Assembly: GCA_016929355.1 (NCBI GenBank)
Contig: JAFGJA010000092.1
Coordinates: forward strand, 1-6,054
Source: Anaerolineae bacterium
GTDB lineage: Bacteria > Chloroflexota > Anaerolineae > Aggregatilineales > Aggregatilineaceae
DNA length: 6,054 nt
Reading direction: 5' to 3'
The notes beneath the pieces are model-generated. The model was not told the DNA's origin. It saw only the letters and a program-made list of their open reading frames with translations, and ran no database searches. The stretch's first letter is position 1. The number at the start of each line of letters is the position of its first letter. Position numbers and translations under genes: made by a program. Below are positions 1 through 5,353 of the stretch, one piece after another.

Positions 1-9
1 CGGATTAGC

Positions 10-38
10 TTGTCACATTGCGCCGGGGATTCTACAAT
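10..38 (+). promoter_or_regulatory. Vegetative-type promoter of the DUF3090/SCO1664 operon
   Basis: The -35 box TTGTCA (10-15) and -10 box TACAAT (33-38) are separated by exactly 17 bases. Each differs from the housekeeping sigma consensus at one position. Transcription would begin near 45, leaving a leader of about 36 nt before the chosen start at 81. That placement argues against the upstream ATG at 45, which would be at or before the first transcribed base. Assignment is by consensus match only. Confidence 0.7.
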
Positions 39-80
39 TAACGCATGAGGTGGCTCCACCGCGAAAAGGAAGGCTTGATT

Positions 81-578
81 ATGGAAAACGAGATCGTGCT
101 TGATCCCGTTGAGTTTATTACTGTGGGAACCGTTGGTCCTAAAGGGCGTCGTATTTTTTATTTGCAGGGTGGCAAAGGGCCGGAGTTGATCTCGCTCACT
201 ATCGAAAAACAGCAAGCTCAAGCGCTTGGCGAAGCCATTGTTGAACTACTCGACTCACTGCATGAAAAATACCCTGACTTGAGCGAAGACACGACTCATA
301 TCAGTCGTTGGAATATGGATTTACGCGATCCGATTGACTCGCTGTTTCGTGTAGCGCAGATGGGGCTGGGCTATGACGAGGAGCGAAATATGGTGATGAT
401 CGTCGCGCAAGAGTTGGTGATTAGTGATGAATCCCTGCCCGAACCTTCGCCTCAGATCGTGCGCTTTTTTGCGACTTGTGAACAGATGCGCGCCCTTAGC
501 GAACACGCCGCCCGCATTGTGCAACAAGGTCGGGCTGATCCGAAAACAAACGGTTTCATGATCTACTATTGGACCTGA
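81..578 (+). CDS. DUF3090 family protein lacking the usual zinc-binding tail
   Basis: This 165-residue protein belongs, by recognition of its pattern, to the DUF3090 (TIGR03847-type) family, whose biochemical function is unknown. The N-terminal block LDPVEFITVGTVGPKG followed by RRIFYLQ (residues 7-29) is the family signature. The later stretch IVRFFATCEQMRALSEHA is also typical. The start at 81 is preferred over ATG 45 because a purine-rich Shine-Dalgarno (AAAAGGAAGG, 64-73) sits 7 nt upstream and because a promoter -10 box ends at 38. As I recall the family, actinobacterial members end in a CPxCGxP...C-type zinc ribbon. Here the C-terminus is ADPKTNGFMIYYWT and the only cysteine is near residue 133, so the metal site is absent. 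The other reading frames at this end do not encode the missing motif, so this is not a simple frameshift. The stop codon overlaps the start of the next gene by one base, so the two are co-transcribed and probably coupled. Family assignment is confident; function is unknown. Confidence 0.85.
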   Translation: MENEIVLDPVEFITVGTVGPKGRRIFYLQGGKGPELISLTIEKQQAQALGEAIVELLDSLHEKYPDLSEDTTHISRWNMDLRDPIDSLFRVAQMGLGYDEERNMVMIVAQELVISDESLPEPSPQIVRFFATCEQMRALSEHAARIVQQGRADPKTNGFMIYYWT

Positions 579-1372
579 TGAGCGACGATAATCATAATCT
601 ACCGCCCAACGCTGAAACGCCGCCGGACGATGATCATGATCACGCGCAGGTGGTGAGCATTGAACGGGCTGAATCGCTGCTCAAGACCGGGCAGATCGAT
701 TATTTGCACGGGGCGACGTTGTGGGGATCGAATTATTCGGCATTGGTGACGGTCCAGGATGATGAATTGAAAGCCACTGCCGTATATAAACCCCAACGCG
801 GTGAGCGCCCCTTGTGGGATTTCCCCGATGGCACGCTTTGCTACCGGGAAACACTGGCCTATACCGTATCAAAAGTTCTGGATTGCTATTTGGTTCCGCC
901 AACTGTGCTGCGGCAGGGACCACATGGGTTAGGATCGGTCCAATTATTCATCGAACACAATCCCGAAATCAATTACTTCAATCTTGGCGATAGTTTTATG
1001 CCACAGTTGCAGCGCTTTGCCGTCTTTGATTATCTGGTGAACAATACGGATCGCAAAGGCGGGCATTTGCTGCTCGATGGGCATAGTAAGCTGTGGGGGA
1101 TCGATCATGGGCTGACGTTTCACGCGCTGCCTAAACTGCGCACGGTAATCTGGGAATTTGCCGGTGATACGGTGGCCGATGATCTGCTTGAGGCTGTGAA
1201 CCAAGTAGGCGAGCAGTTGGAAAACCCCGAAACGGAATTGCGCAAACAGGTGAATGAATGGCTGCGCCCGGCAGAGATCACGGCGATGCAGCAGCGCATA
1301 CGACACCTGCTCGAAACCAAGTGCTATCCTATCCCCGGCCCTGGACCGAATCATCCCTGGCCGCCTGTTTAA
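578..1372 (+). CDS. SCO1664-family protein with PI3/4-kinase-like fold
   Basis: A 264-residue protein of the SCO1664 family (TIGR03843-type), distantly related to phosphatidylinositol 3-/4-kinases and HipA-like kinases. Visible kinase-like elements, in order, are: lysine K71 in TAVYKP, a candidate ATP-phosphate contact; glutamate E91 in YRETLAY; the catalytic-loop-like NNTDRKGGH (residues 155-163) with D158; and the metal-binding-like IDHG (175-178) with D176. All key acidic and basic residues appear intact, so an active phosphotransferase or nucleotidyltransferase is plausible, but the substrate is unknown. The first 24 residues are acidic and His-rich (PDDDHDHAQ) and look disordered. ATG 578 was chosen over TTG 569 because it shares its A with the upstream TGA (TGATG), the usual arrangement for translational coupling. 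The partner DUF3090 gene is the standard neighbour of this family in Actinobacteria. A phosphoglycerate-mutase-like gene often completes the set there; it is not visible in this window. Confidence 0.85.
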   Translation: MSDDNHNLPPNAETPPDDDHDHAQVVSIERAESLLKTGQIDYLHGATLWGSNYSALVTVQDDELKATAVYKPQRGERPLWDFPDGTLCYRETLAYTVSKVLDCYLVPPTVLRQGPHGLGSVQLFIEHNPEINYFNLGDSFMPQLQRFAVFDYLVNNTDRKGGHLLLDGHSKLWGIDHGLTFHALPKLRTVIWEFAGDTVADDLLEAVNQVGEQLENPETELRKQVNEWLRPAEITAMQQRIRHLLETKCYPIPGPGPNHPWPPV

Positions 1373-1417
1373 GCGAACTGAGCGGCGCGAATAAACTTTA
1401 CATGGCGCACCAACTGC

Positions 1418-1489
1418 CCCGCTCCTGACAGCCGATGGCTGTCTACGCATTCGCAGAATGCGTACCGCGCGTTCGCGCGGAGGAGCGGG
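1418..1489. repeat. Perfect four-way-junction (cloverleaf) palindromic element
   Basis: These 72 nt fold with no unpaired base at the junction. Closing stem: CCCGCTCCT (1418-1426) with AGGAGCGGG (1481-1489), 9 bp. Arm 1: GACAGCC (1427-1433), loop GAT, GGCTGTC (1437-1443), 7 bp. Arm 2: TACGCATTC (1444-1452), loop GCA, GAATGCGTA (1456-1464), 9 bp. Arm 3: CCGCGCG (1465-1471), TT, CGCGCGG (1474-1480), 7 bp, or 6 bp with a GTTC loop. Thus 64 of 72 bases are Watson-Crick paired. It is not a tRNA: the loops are 2-3 nt and there is no T-loop or anticodon loop. Being a nested palindrome, it can form on either strand as RNA, or as extruded DNA. It lies between two convergent genes, 45 nt after the SCO1664-family stop. 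It may act as a transcript end or processing structure, or be a copy of a dispersed palindromic repeat. Which of these applies cannot be decided from one copy. Confidence 0.85.
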
Positions 1490-1499
1490 ACACGGTTCC

Positions 1500-1523
1500 G
1501 CATACCGGGCACATCCCCGGTGC
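1500..1523 (-). terminator. GC-rich hairpin downstream of the TPR gene, possible terminator
   Basis: ACCGGG (1504-1509) pairs with CCCGGT (1516-1521) around the 6-nt loop 1510-1515. Two further base pairs (GC with GC) close it beyond a 2-nt bulge. It lies about 15 nt after the stop codon of the TPR gene on the - strand, where a terminator would be expected. No U-run follows on either strand, so intrinsic termination is not certain. The cloverleaf lies immediately beyond it, and the two may act together. Confidence 0.35.
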
Positions 1524-1537
1524 AGCAAGAAGTCAGC

Positions 1538-3994
1538 TTACGGAATCGCAGCCGGCGGAATCGCTGTCGGCTCAGGCGTCGGCGTCGGTGTATCGGTTGG
1601 TCTTGGCGTGGGCGTGAGTGTTTCGGTTGGTCTTGGCGTGTTCGTTGGACCAGGAGTGGGCGTATTGGTCGCTTCCGCTTCAATGGTCGCTTGCACGTTA
1701 TTGTCTATATCCGCCACATGCTGATCAAATGCCTCGCTTTCAAACGGATAGGCGTACTGATTATGCCAGTAGTTTAGCCAGCGATATTCGGCCAACGCTG
1801 CCCTTGACTCATCCAACGCTTCGAGAATAACCGCATGGTAGTAATGATCGAGCGCATTTTCCCGAATGGCGAGCGCCCGTTCCAAATCGTCGCGCGCATC
1901 ATTGAGAACTTGCGTTTGCTCGTCTTCATCGAGGTCTTCCGCGCGAGTATTCTCATAAAGTGCCTGCGCCCGGTAAGCGTAAGCATCGGCGCGCTGCGCA
2001 TCCGAATCGAGACTCTCGATAAACTCATCGCTGAGGGTGTCGAGCATATCATCATACTGGCAAGGCAGATCGTCATCAAACGTGCAAATTTCCACGTTGA
2101 TTTTAGCATCCAGCAGCACATAGGCTGCATTTTCCTCGTCCTCAAAGCGCAGTTGTTCGATCCAGTCCAGCGCATCAACATATTCGCCTAATTGGAACGC
2201 AATGTCAACCAGGGTTTCCGCGATGGTGATATTTAGCGCACCGTCCTGCGTAACAGCAATCGATTCCAGATCATCCCAGGCATCTTGAAAACGCCCCTGA
2301 TCGTAGTACAGATAGCCGCGCAATCGCTGCGCTTCATGGACGATTGCTTCGGCGCTGGCTGGCAGCTTATCGGCGGCAATAATCCGCGTCAGGGCTTCTT
2401 CGGCCAAGTCAGGATTATTTTCACCCAGACGCGCCTGTGCGAGATAGAGATACCCGGCGGGATCGCCTTCATAATAGAGCAATAACGTTTGTGCACTCAA
2501 AACAGCAAGGCCGTAGTATTGCATTTTTTGCTCACCAGGGGGCGCTTGTTCCGCCAACGCGAGATAGGTTTGTGCCTGGAGCCGCAACCCTTCCTGGAGA
2601 ACAGGTTCAATGACTAATGCCTGTCCGACATATTTCAAAGCGCTGATCGGATTCCCACTGGCTAATTCAACCCGCGTGAATAAAAGCAAAACGTTGGTGT
2701 CTTCGGGATAGGTATTTAGGGCGCTTTGCAAAGTTGTCCATGCTGTTTGATATTGACCGCGCGCATATTCAACCCGCGCTTTCGTCAACATCGCCTGGAT
2801 CAAGCGCGAATCCAACGCGAGCGCCTGATTTGCGTAATCTAAAGCGGTCTGCGATTCGTTATTTTGCAGATACGCAATTTCGCCCAATCCAGCCGTTAAC
2901 AGCGCCGAATCACGGCAAGAGGCCAATCCACGCGGGGGCGTATAGTTCAACGCTTCATTGAGGAGATCGCTGGCATCGCGGTATGCGCCCTGCGCCGCCA
3001 TGCTCAACGCTTCAAAATAGACAACCGAGTCGTAACAGTTATCGTCCTTTTCCCGTTCGTTCCGCAGCCGCTCAATCGCGGTATCATAGTCCCCGATCAC
3101 GTAGTAATCAACCGCTTCGGGAACAACGAAGCGCACAAAGGAGTTAATCGGCGGGTACATTTCGGTAGGACGTTTGACCGAATAGGCATCACTTTGCACG
3201 ACCAGTCCCTCCGGGATCGTGGTCGGGGGCACGGCCATCTGCGACGGGAACGGCGTTGGGGTTGCGCCACCGGGAGTAGGTGTGTATTCAAGGGTGGGCG
3301 TGGCCGATAAAATCTTTGTGTTGACCGCGACGAAGCTATTCCCACCGAGCGAAATATCGAATTGGTTGATTAAGATAAGCGCGCCCACAAGGGCAACCAC
3401 AATCACCGCCGCCGCCACTGACATGATCACCCGCCGCATTCGCTGCTCGCCGAGTTCGGCATAGCGTCCGCGTTGTTTGTTCACCCACTCAATTTGCAGC
3501 CGGTCAACGGGTTCGGGGTTATACCGGCGCAAAAAATTATCTGCCTCTTGTTGCAGATACGCGCTTTTTTGCTCATCCATGATCGGAACCGAGATCCCCT
3601 GCGGAACTGCCGGAGTCGCGCTCACACTGCTGCTCGGTGAGCTGCTCGGCGTGCTGCGGGGAAGCGGCGTGATGGTGGCGCTGCTAGTGACGCTGCTGCC
3701 CGGTGGCGGCGTTGCGGCATGGGGTGGCGCTGGTGGCGCGTCTGATTGTATCCCCAACGCGCGTAAGCCCTGGATAGCCTTTTCGTTCTGCGGATTAATA
3801 TCAAGGATGCGTTTCAAGCAAAAAATGCGTTCATTCGTATCTGCTGCCACGCTGGTGAGCCACATCCAGGTGGTTTCGTTTTGGGGATCAAGTCGTGCCG
3901 CCTGGCGCAGCACATTGCGCGCAGTCTCCGTCTGTCCGGCACGCGCGGCAGCGATTCCCTGTTGGAGCAACTGTTTGGCTTGTTCTTGACCCAT
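1538..3994 (-). CDS. Membrane-anchored TPR-repeat protein with Thr-Pro-rich C-terminal tail
   Basis: An 818-residue, probably single-pass membrane protein without a named function. Residues 1-82 are a TPR-like helical module (GIAAARAGQTETARNVLRQAARLDPQ). A flexible Ala/Pro/Ser linker follows (about 85-135), then a charged segment rich in Arg and Lys (172-188), then one hydrophobic helix at about 189-210 (MSVAAAVIVVALVGALILIN). The positive charges before the helix predict the N-terminus inside and the rest outside. A Thr-Pro linker (229-260) leads into a long TPR region (about 285-745) with units such as GDYDTAIERLRNE, ARGQYQTAWTTLQSAL and DQGRFQDAWDDLESI. The tail (776-818) is almost pure Thr/Pro with scattered Arg, Asp and Glu. 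Four cysteines (C320, C360, C637, C645) lie in the predicted outer part, while C59 is inside. The start ATG at 3994 has AGGA 7 nt upstream and a matching promoter at 4063-4034. The role is probably protein-protein assembly at the cell surface. Thr-Pro tails and such mixed TPR layouts are common in Anaerolineae; that is recall, not a search. Confidence 0.85.
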   Translation of the reverse strand: MGQEQAKQLLQQGIAAARAGQTETARNVLRQAARLDPQNETTWMWLTSVAADTNERIFCLKRILDINPQNEKAIQGLRALGIQSDAPPAPPHAATPPPGSSVTSSATITPLPRSTPSSSPSSSVSATPAVPQGISVPIMDEQKSAYLQQEADNFLRRYNPEPVDRLQIEWVNKQRGRYAELGEQRMRRVIMSVAAAVIVVALVGALILINQFDISLGGNSFVAVNTKILSATPTLEYTPTPGGATPTPFPSQMAVPPTTIPEGLVVQSDAYSVKRPTEMYPPINSFVRFVVPEAVDYYVIGDYDTAIERLRNEREKDDNCYDSVVYFEALSMAAQGAYRDASDLLNEALNYTPPRGLASCRDSALLTAGLGEIAYLQNNESQTALDYANQALALDSRLIQAMLTKARVEYARGQYQTAWTTLQSALNTYPEDTNVLLLFTRVELASGNPISALKYVGQALVIEPVLQEGLRLQAQTYLALAEQAPPGEQKMQYYGLAVLSAQTLLLYYEGDPAGYLYLAQARLGENNPDLAEEALTRIIAADKLPASAEAIVHEAQRLRGYLYYDQGRFQDAWDDLESIAVTQDGALNITIAETLVDIAFQLGEYVDALDWIEQLRFEDEENAAYVLLDAKINVEICTFDDDLPCQYDDMLDTLSDEFIESLDSDAQRADAYAYRAQALYENTRAEDLDEDEQTQVLNDARDDLERALAIRENALDHYYHAVILEALDESRAALAEYRWLNYWHNQYAYPFESEAFDQHVADIDNNVQATIEAEATNTPTPGPTNTPRPTETLTPTPRPTDTPTPTPEPTAIPPAAIP
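1591..1650. repeat. 30-bp tandem repeat in the Thr-Pro tail of the TPR gene
   Basis: Two adjacent 30-bp units start at 1591 and 1621. They share an identical 18-base core, TCGGTTGGTCTTGGCGTG on the + strand (1593-1610 and 1623-1640). On the coding strand the core gives TPRPT-type decapeptides, so the tail has grown by in-frame duplication. The rest of each unit has diverged. Changes in copy number would lengthen or shorten the tail without breaking the frame. Confidence 0.8.
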
Positions 3995-4033
3995 AGCTTT
4001 ATCCTACCTGTGGTGCGATCACACGATGCGCTC

Positions 4034-4063
4034 ATTGTACAACAACATCGCGCCGCCTCACAA
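4034..4063 (-). promoter_or_regulatory. Promoter of the TPR gene
   Basis: Read on the - strand, TTGTGA (4063-4058) and TACAAT (4039-4034) are separated by 18 bases. The -10 box equals that of the promoter at 33-38, and both -35 boxes begin TTGT. The predicted leader is about 33 nt to ATG 3994. The -10 box lies inside the 8-bp palindrome TTGTACAA (4035-4042), which could be chance or an operator. Confidence 0.55.
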
Positions 4064-4127
4064 TTTCATCTGGCAATTTTGCCGTAATGATGCCTATCCT
4101 AACGCACTGTTTACCCGGCTTAAGCCC

Positions 4128-4136
4128 TGTTATACT
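4128..4136 (+). promoter_or_regulatory. Extended -10 promoter of thpR
   Basis: TGT-TATACT (4128-4136) is an extended -10 element with the TGn motif, which compensates for the lack of a clear -35 box. The best upstream match is a poor TTTACC at 4110-4115, with a spacer of only 15. Transcription would start near 4143, leaving a leader of about 30 nt before ATG 4174. This supports 4174 rather than the in-frame ATG at 4087. Confidence 0.5.
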
Positions 4137-4173
4137 GGATAATGTAAACTCTGCTGATGGAAAGGGGGCTGTT

Positions 4174-4767
4174 ATGGCCGAGATGTGGCGTTTGTTTATT
4201 GCGATTGAAATACCCGCTCATGTGCTGGATCAGCTTGGCGTACTGCAAGATCACCTCAAGAAGAAGTCGCCCGCGCGGACCGTGCGTTGGGCGCAGCCCG
4301 CCGGGATTCATCTCACGCTAAAATTTTTGGGCGATGTGCCGGTCATCAAACGAGATACGTTGCAAAAGGCGCTGACAAAAGCAGTGGCAGATCATGCCCC
4401 GTTTACGCTGATTGCTACCGAACTCGGCTGTTTTCCCAATGTGCAACGCCCGCGCGTGATCTGGGTGGGGGTACGGCAGAATCAAGCGGCATTGGTCGCG
4501 CTGCGTGAAGCGGTGGAAGACCATATTGCGCCGTTAGGCTATCCGACTGAGCAGCGCACATTCAGCCCACACCTGACATTGGGGCGGGTTCAGCGCGATG
4601 CCCAACGTGGGGATATACAACGGCTAGGCGATCTAATCGCTAACACCACTTACGCAGAGCGTCATAGCTGGCCGGTCAACGAAGTGCATTTGATTCGCAG
4701 TGAGCTAAAACCTACCGGAGCGGAATATACCATCCTGTTTCGCGCGCTGCTGCAAACCGGTGAGTAA
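4174..4767 (+). CDS. thpR: RNA 2',3'-cyclic phosphodiesterase (2H/LigT family)
   Basis: A 197-residue cytosolic 2H phosphoesterase. Family members hydrolyse 2',3'-cyclic phosphodiester ends of RNA to 2'-phosphomonoesters; the archaeal and bacterial enzymes were first studied as 2'-5' RNA ligases. Both catalytic H-x-T-x motifs are present: HLTL at residues 46-49 (within GIHLTLKFLG) and HLTL at 133-136 (within FSPHLTLGRV). The N-terminal strand RLFIAIEIP and the PRVIWVGV segment are also typical, and the length fits the family. The start ATG 4174 has a strong AAAGGGGG Shine-Dalgarno (4160-4167) 6 nt upstream. The longer frame from 4087 would include the promoter and is rejected. The gene is divergent from the TPR gene and is followed after 84 bp by rsfS, which has its own promoter. 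It is probably monocistronic or partly read through into rsfS. The physiological substrate in bacteria is uncertain. Confidence 0.93.
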   Translation: MAEMWRLFIAIEIPAHVLDQLGVLQDHLKKKSPARTVRWAQPAGIHLTLKFLGDVPVIKRDTLQKALTKAVADHAPFTLIATELGCFPNVQRPRVIWVGVRQNQAALVALREAVEDHIAPLGYPTEQRTFSPHLTLGRVQRDAQRGDIQRLGDLIANTTYAERHSWPVNEVHLIRSELKPTGAEYTILFRALLQTGE

Positions 4768-4810
4768 GTTACACTGGCGCGCCGGGATAGTCATGCTATA
4801 CAATACAAGG

Positions 4811-4819
4811 TGTTATAAT
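4811..4819 (+). promoter_or_regulatory. Extended -10 promoter of rsfS
   Basis: TGT-TATAAT (4811-4819) is a perfect -10 box with a TGn extension. It is almost the same sequence as the thpR element (TGTTATACT). No convincing -35 box is seen 16-18 bases upstream. Transcription would start near 4826, giving a leader of about 26 nt. A weaker TACAAT at 4799-4804 may be a second -10. Confidence 0.6.
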
Positions 4820-4851
4820 ACGATGAGTCAGTTAGGAAAAGGAGTTGAACG

Positions 4852-5199
4852 CTGGAACCTGTAGAATTGGCTCGATTATTGGTTGATCTGGCATCTGACA
4901 AAAAAGGTGAAGACATCGTTTTGCTGGATATGCGTCCTGTGTCGCCGATGACGGATTATTTCGTGATCCTGAGCGGCAACAGTGAACGCCAACTCAAAGC
5001 TGTCCTTGATCATATCGAACTGGAAATGAAAGAACAGTACAACGTCCGCCCCTGGCGCGTTGAGGGTGAAGCGTCAAACGGGTGGGTATTGATCGATTAC
5101 GCTGATGTGGTGGTTCACGCATTTCTACCCGAAAAACGCCGGTATTATGATCTGGAAGGGTTATGGCGTGATGCACCGGTTATGGTGCGAATGCAGTAG
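4852..5199 (+). CDS. rsfS: Ribosome silencing factor RsfS, probable CTG start
   Basis: RsfS (Iojap/DUF143 family) binds ribosomal protein uL14 on the large subunit, blocks subunit joining and lowers translation in stationary phase or starvation. The domain fills the whole protein. Family hallmarks are ELARLLVDLASDKKGEDIVLLD near the N-terminus, MTDYFVILSGNSERQ in the middle, and WVLIDYADVVVHAFLPEKRRYYDLEGLW near the C-terminus. No ATG or GTG lies in frame between the preceding stop (TGA 4846-4848) and the domain. The Shine-Dalgarno AAAAGGAG (4837-4844) is 7 nt from CTG 4852, which gives a 115-residue protein beginning LEPVELARLL (Met if initiated). TTG 4867 is 22 nt from the Shine-Dalgarno and would cut into the first helix. 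ACG 4849 is only 4 nt away. CTG is therefore preferred but not proven. The stop is followed by a hairpin region shared with the convergent ndk. Confidence 0.92.
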   Translation: MEPVELARLLVDLASDKKGEDIVLLDMRPVSPMTDYFVILSGNSERQLKAVLDHIELEMKEQYNVRPWRVEGEASNGWVLIDYADVVVHAFLPEKRRYYDLEGLWRDAPVMVRMQ

Positions 5200-5242
5200 C
5201 TATCCAGCAGTGAATATAAGGGCAGCACAACCCTACTATAAT

Positions 5243-5299
5243 CAAAAACACGCGAGCCATTCCGATCTTTTTGGCTAAGATCAGTGGTGTCTCGCGTGT
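5243..5299 (-). terminator. Long imperfect hairpin: ndk terminator, possibly bidirectional
   Basis: Outer arms ACACGCGAG (5248-5256) and CTCGCGTGT (5291-5299) pair perfectly over 9 bp. Inside, CCATT (5257-5261) pairs with AGTGG (5283-5287), including one T-G wobble, and GATCTT (5264-5269) pairs with AAGATC (5277-5282) around a 7-nt loop. On the - strand the stem is followed directly by TTTTTGATTATAG, a short U-run, so it suits the end of ndk, whose stop codon is 54 nt upstream. On the + strand, 48 nt after rsfS, there is no T-run, so for rsfS it would be at most a weak or 3'-end-stabilising structure. Confidence 0.6.
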
Positions 5300-5353
5300 C
5301 GTGATTAGCTTACTTGATCAGCTAACATGAGTTATTGCGCAAGCTGATAAGGT

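Noticed and set aside
1..48. C-terminal end of an upstream gene (RISLSHCAGDSTINA then stop)
   Set aside because: Frame 1 is open to TGA at 46-48 but is only 15 codons and overlaps a good promoter. The residues do not resemble the phosphomutase-like neighbour expected there.
45..80. Longer start (ATG 45) for the DUF3090 protein
   Set aside because: It lies at the predicted transcription start, lacks a Shine-Dalgarno and adds 12 residues foreign to the family. ATG 81 has a good ribosome binding site.
1418..1489. tRNA gene
   Set aside because: Size and cloverleaf shape fit, but the closing stem is 9 bp, all loops are 2-3 nt, and there is no anticodon loop, T-loop consensus or D-loop.
944..1528. 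194-codon - strand open frame opposite the SCO1664-family gene
   Set aside because: It runs antisense through a clearly conserved gene and across the cloverleaf. Its Arg-rich composition is typical of a shadow frame.
3477..3989. 170-codon + strand open frame opposite the TPR gene
   Set aside because: It is an antisense shadow of the N-terminal and low-complexity part of the TPR gene, with no recognisable domain and no ribosome binding site support.
4087..4173. Longer start for thpR at ATG 4087
   Set aside because: The extra 29 residues are not typical of the family and the segment holds the extended -10 promoter. ATG 4174 has a strong Shine-Dalgarno.
4823..4864. 13-codon leader peptide (MSQLGKGVERWNL) overlapping the rsfS start
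   Set aside because: Its ATG is only 4 nt after the -10 box, so it would not be transcribed from that promoter, and it has no Shine-Dalgarno.
5237..5242. TATAAT promoter box before the rsfS/ndk hairpin
   Set aside because: No -35 box or TGn extension accompanies it, and it would transcribe only into the hairpin. It is probably chance in AT-rich sequence.
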